33,368 nt of DNA from Anaerolineae bacterium (GTDB lineage: Bacteria > Chloroflexota > Anaerolineae > JAADDB01): contig WFWT01000139.1 in assembly GCA_015490995.1 (NCBI GenBank), positions 1 to 33,368 on the forward strand, in the 5' to 3' direction. Below are positions 31,561 to 33,368 of the stretch, piece after piece. Both the position numbers and the translations under genes were made by a program. The notes below the pieces were generated by a model. The model was not told the DNA's origin and ran no database searches. It worked only from the letters and a program-made list of their open reading frames with translations. Numbering within the stretch: position 1 is the first letter of the stretch; each line of letters begins with the position of its first letter.

Positions 31561-33368
31561 ATGATGGTGGAGTACGCGTGGCTCCTGTTAGGATTTCCCC
31601 TATTGGGCATGATGTTGAACTTGGCCTTCGGCCGCCGGTGGGGAAAGCGTGTCACCGGAGTGGTTGCTTCGGCGGCTGTGTTGGCCGCCTTTGGGGTGGC
31701 CGTGGGGCTGTTCCTTTCCCTTAATCGGCTCCCTCCTGAGGAACGGGTTATTGAGCAGGTCCTGTGGTCATGGATAGCGATCGACCTTCTAGAGGTAGAG
31801 ATCGGCCTGCTCATCGACCCGCTGTCGGTGTTTATGGCCCTTGTTGTTACCGGGGTGGGGTTTCTGATTCACGTGTATTCCATGGGGTACATGTGGGCAC
31901 CCCATGAAAAGGGCGAAGAAGAGGCGATGGGCGACATACCCCGGTTCGTCCGTTACTTCGTGTACCTGAACTTCTTCGTGCTCATGATGTTGACCCTGGT
32001 CATGGCTACCAATTTTGTGCAGATGTTCATCGGTTGGGAAGGGGTCGGCTTGGCCTCGTACCTTCTGATCGGGTTCTGGTTCTTTAAGCCCAGCGCCTCG
32101 GACGCGGCGAAAAAGGCCTTCTTGGTAAACCGTGTGGGCGATGTGGGTTTCCTCCTGGCGATGCTCTGGGTCTTCCGTCTGAGCGGGCGATTAAATTTTG
32201 TGGAGTTGTTTCGGCCGGAAAACATTCAGGCATTGGAAGTGGGGGCTACCACCATTGGTTTGTTGTTGCTGCTGGCTGCGACGGGTAAATCGGCGCAAAT
32301 ACCGCTGTACGTCTGGCTGCCCGATGCGATGGAAGGCCCCACGCCGGTCAGCGCGCTTATCCACGCGGCGACTATGGTCACTGCGGGTGTGTACATGATC
32401 GCTCGGACCGCGCCCCTGTACGCTTTATCCCCAACGGCCATGACCTGGGTAGCGATTGTGGGAGGCGTGACGGCTTTCCTCGCCGCCACCATTGCCCTCG
32501 CCCAGACAGACATGAAACGCATTATGGCGTATTCCACCGTGTCGCAACTCGGGTACATGTTCCTGGCCGTGGGTTCGGGCGCGTTTGTGGCGGGTATTTT
32601 CCACCTGTACACCCACGCGTTTTTCAAAGCGTTGCTCTTCCTGGGCGCGGGCAGTGTGATGCACGCGCTGCACGGGGAACTGGACATTCGCAAGATGGGC
32701 GGGTTAAAGGAGAAAATGCCCATTACTTATCGGACTTTCTTGGTAGGTGCGGCCGCGCTGGCCGGATTTCCCCTCCTTTCCGGGTTCTTCTCGAAGGATG
32801 AGATCCTCCTTGGCGCGTGGAATCGTTCTCCCTGGCTGTGGCTGTTGGGCACTTTGACGGCTTTTCTGACGGCCACTTACGCGTTTCGGGTGGTGTTCGT
32901 GCCCTTTTGGGGCACACCGCGAAACCGCAAGCTGGTGGACCACGCACACGAATCTCCACGTGTGATGACAGTGCCGCTGATCATCTTGGCCGTGGGTGCC
33001 GTGCTGGGAGGGATAATCGGGCTACCCAAGATGTCATGGCTGGCCGGCTGGTTGGCTCCGGTGTTTGAGGGAGTCGCCCATGAGCCTGAAGTCAGCACAG
33101 TAGCGTGGGTGTTGATGGGCATTTCGGCCCTTGTTTCCCTCGCCGGCCTGTATTTTGCGTATCAGGTGTTCGTGGTGAACCCGGATCTAGCCCTTCGGCT
33201 TCGGCGCACTCTTGGGCCGGTGGACACGCTGGTGCAAAACCGGTATTACGTGGACGAGATCTACATGATGGCCGTGGTAAACCCCTTAAAGGCGCTCGGG
33301 GATTGGTTGGCCTATGTGGTGGACCAGCAAGGTATCGATGGACTGGTGAACGGTGTGGCCCGCGCGAC
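31561..33368 (+). CDS. nuoL: NADH:quinone oxidoreductase subunit L (partial, cut by window end)
   Basis: NuoL is the distal antiporter-like proton pump with the long lateral helix. The frame is open from ATG 31561 to the window edge (602 codons visible), so the C-terminal end is missing. E160 (FIGWEGVGLASYLL) and K243 (TGKSAQIPLYVWLPDAMEG) are the family's proton-channel residues, followed by TPVSALIHAATMVTAG and TDMKRIMAYSTVSQLGYM. A second ATG follows immediately at 31564. By gene order nuoM and nuoN should lie just beyond the window. Confidence 0.96.
   Translation, partial: MMVEYAWLLLGFPLLGMMLNLAFGRRWGKRVTGVVASAAVLAAFGVAVGLFLSLNRLPPEERVIEQVLWSWIAIDLLEVEIGLLIDPLSVFMALVVTGVGFLIHVYSMGYMWAPHEKGEEEAMGDIPRFVRYFVYLNFFVLMMLTLVMATNFVQMFIGWEGVGLASYLLIGFWFFKPSASDAAKKAFLVNRVGDVGFLLAMLWVFRLSGRLNFVELFRPENIQALEVGATTIGLLLLLAATGKSAQIPLYVWLPDAMEGPTPVSALIHAATMVTAGVYMIARTAPLYALSPTAMTWVAIVGGVTAFLAATIALAQTDMKRIMAYSTVSQLGYMFLAVGSGAFVAGIFHLYTHAFFKALLFLGAGSVMHALHGELDIRKMGGLKEKMPITYRTFLVGAAALAGFPLLSGFFSKDEILLGAWNRSPWLWLLGTLTAFLTATYAFRVVFVPFWGTPRNRKLVDHAHESPRVMTVPLIILAVGAVLGGIIGLPKMSWLAGWLAPVFEGVAHEPEVSTVAWVLMGISALVSLAGLYFAYQVFVVNPDLALRLRRTLGPVDTLVQNRYYVDEIYMMAVVNPLKALGDWLAYVVDQQGIDGLVNGVARA

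Overview
The window looks like a chromosomal segment of a Chloroflexota bacterium, probably Anaerolineae-like and possibly thermophilic. This is inferred from GC-rich coding sequence, a Thr/Pro-linker lytic transglycosylase, an actinobacterial/chloroflexal-type grpE-dnaJ-hspR set, a bacterial Vms1/eRF1-like factor, and a 'full' complex I operon with fused subunits. I cannot confirm the taxon without a search. No tRNA, rRNA, CRISPR array, transposase or prophage gene was seen.

Layout. (1) 1-1448, plus strand: the possible tail of an upstream gene, then two conserved-looking genes of unknown function. (2) 1474-3423, minus: a two-domain glycosyltransferase (GT4 fused to WecG/TagA/CpsF). (3) 3.6-9.7 kb: ribD, a PAP2 membrane phosphatase, rnhA (minus), a membrane-anchored TPR/SLT lytic transglycosylase and a second, small PAP2 protein, closed by a 14-bp inverted repeat. 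(4) 9.7-17.4 kb, ten genes all on minus. In transcription order they are grpE, dnaJ (zinc-finger-less), hspR, an SDH-family Clp-fold serine protease, a rhomboid protease, a twin-BON protein, an ECF-like sigma factor, a Vms1/Ankzf1-type peptidyl-tRNA hydrolase with a zinc ribbon, a membrane-anchored coiled-coil protein, and a zinc-ribbon/universal-stress-protein fusion. This reads as a protein-quality-control and stress island: chaperones, membrane proteolysis, ribosome rescue, and a dedicated sigma factor. (5) 17.6-21.2 kb, minus: an 8-oxoguanine-deaminase-like amidohydrolase, an omega-amidase-like C-N hydrolase, and an NfeD membrane protease. (6) 21.4 kb to the end, plus: nuoA, nuoB, nuoCD (fused), nuoEF (fused), nuoG, nuoH, nuoI, nuoJ, nuoK and a truncated nuoL. 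These encode NADH:quinone oxidoreductase and are transcribed from a near-consensus promoter that is divergent from nfeD.

Several starts were moved from the longest open frame to an internal ATG because of Shine-Dalgarno spacing, family residue numbering or promoter position: ribD, both the first PAP2 gene and the transglycosylase, usp, the C-N hydrolase, nfeD, nuoB and nuoH. The most interesting material is the 9.7-17.4 kb island, which puts a candidate bacterial nascent-chain release factor beside its own sigma factor, stress proteins and two membrane proteases.
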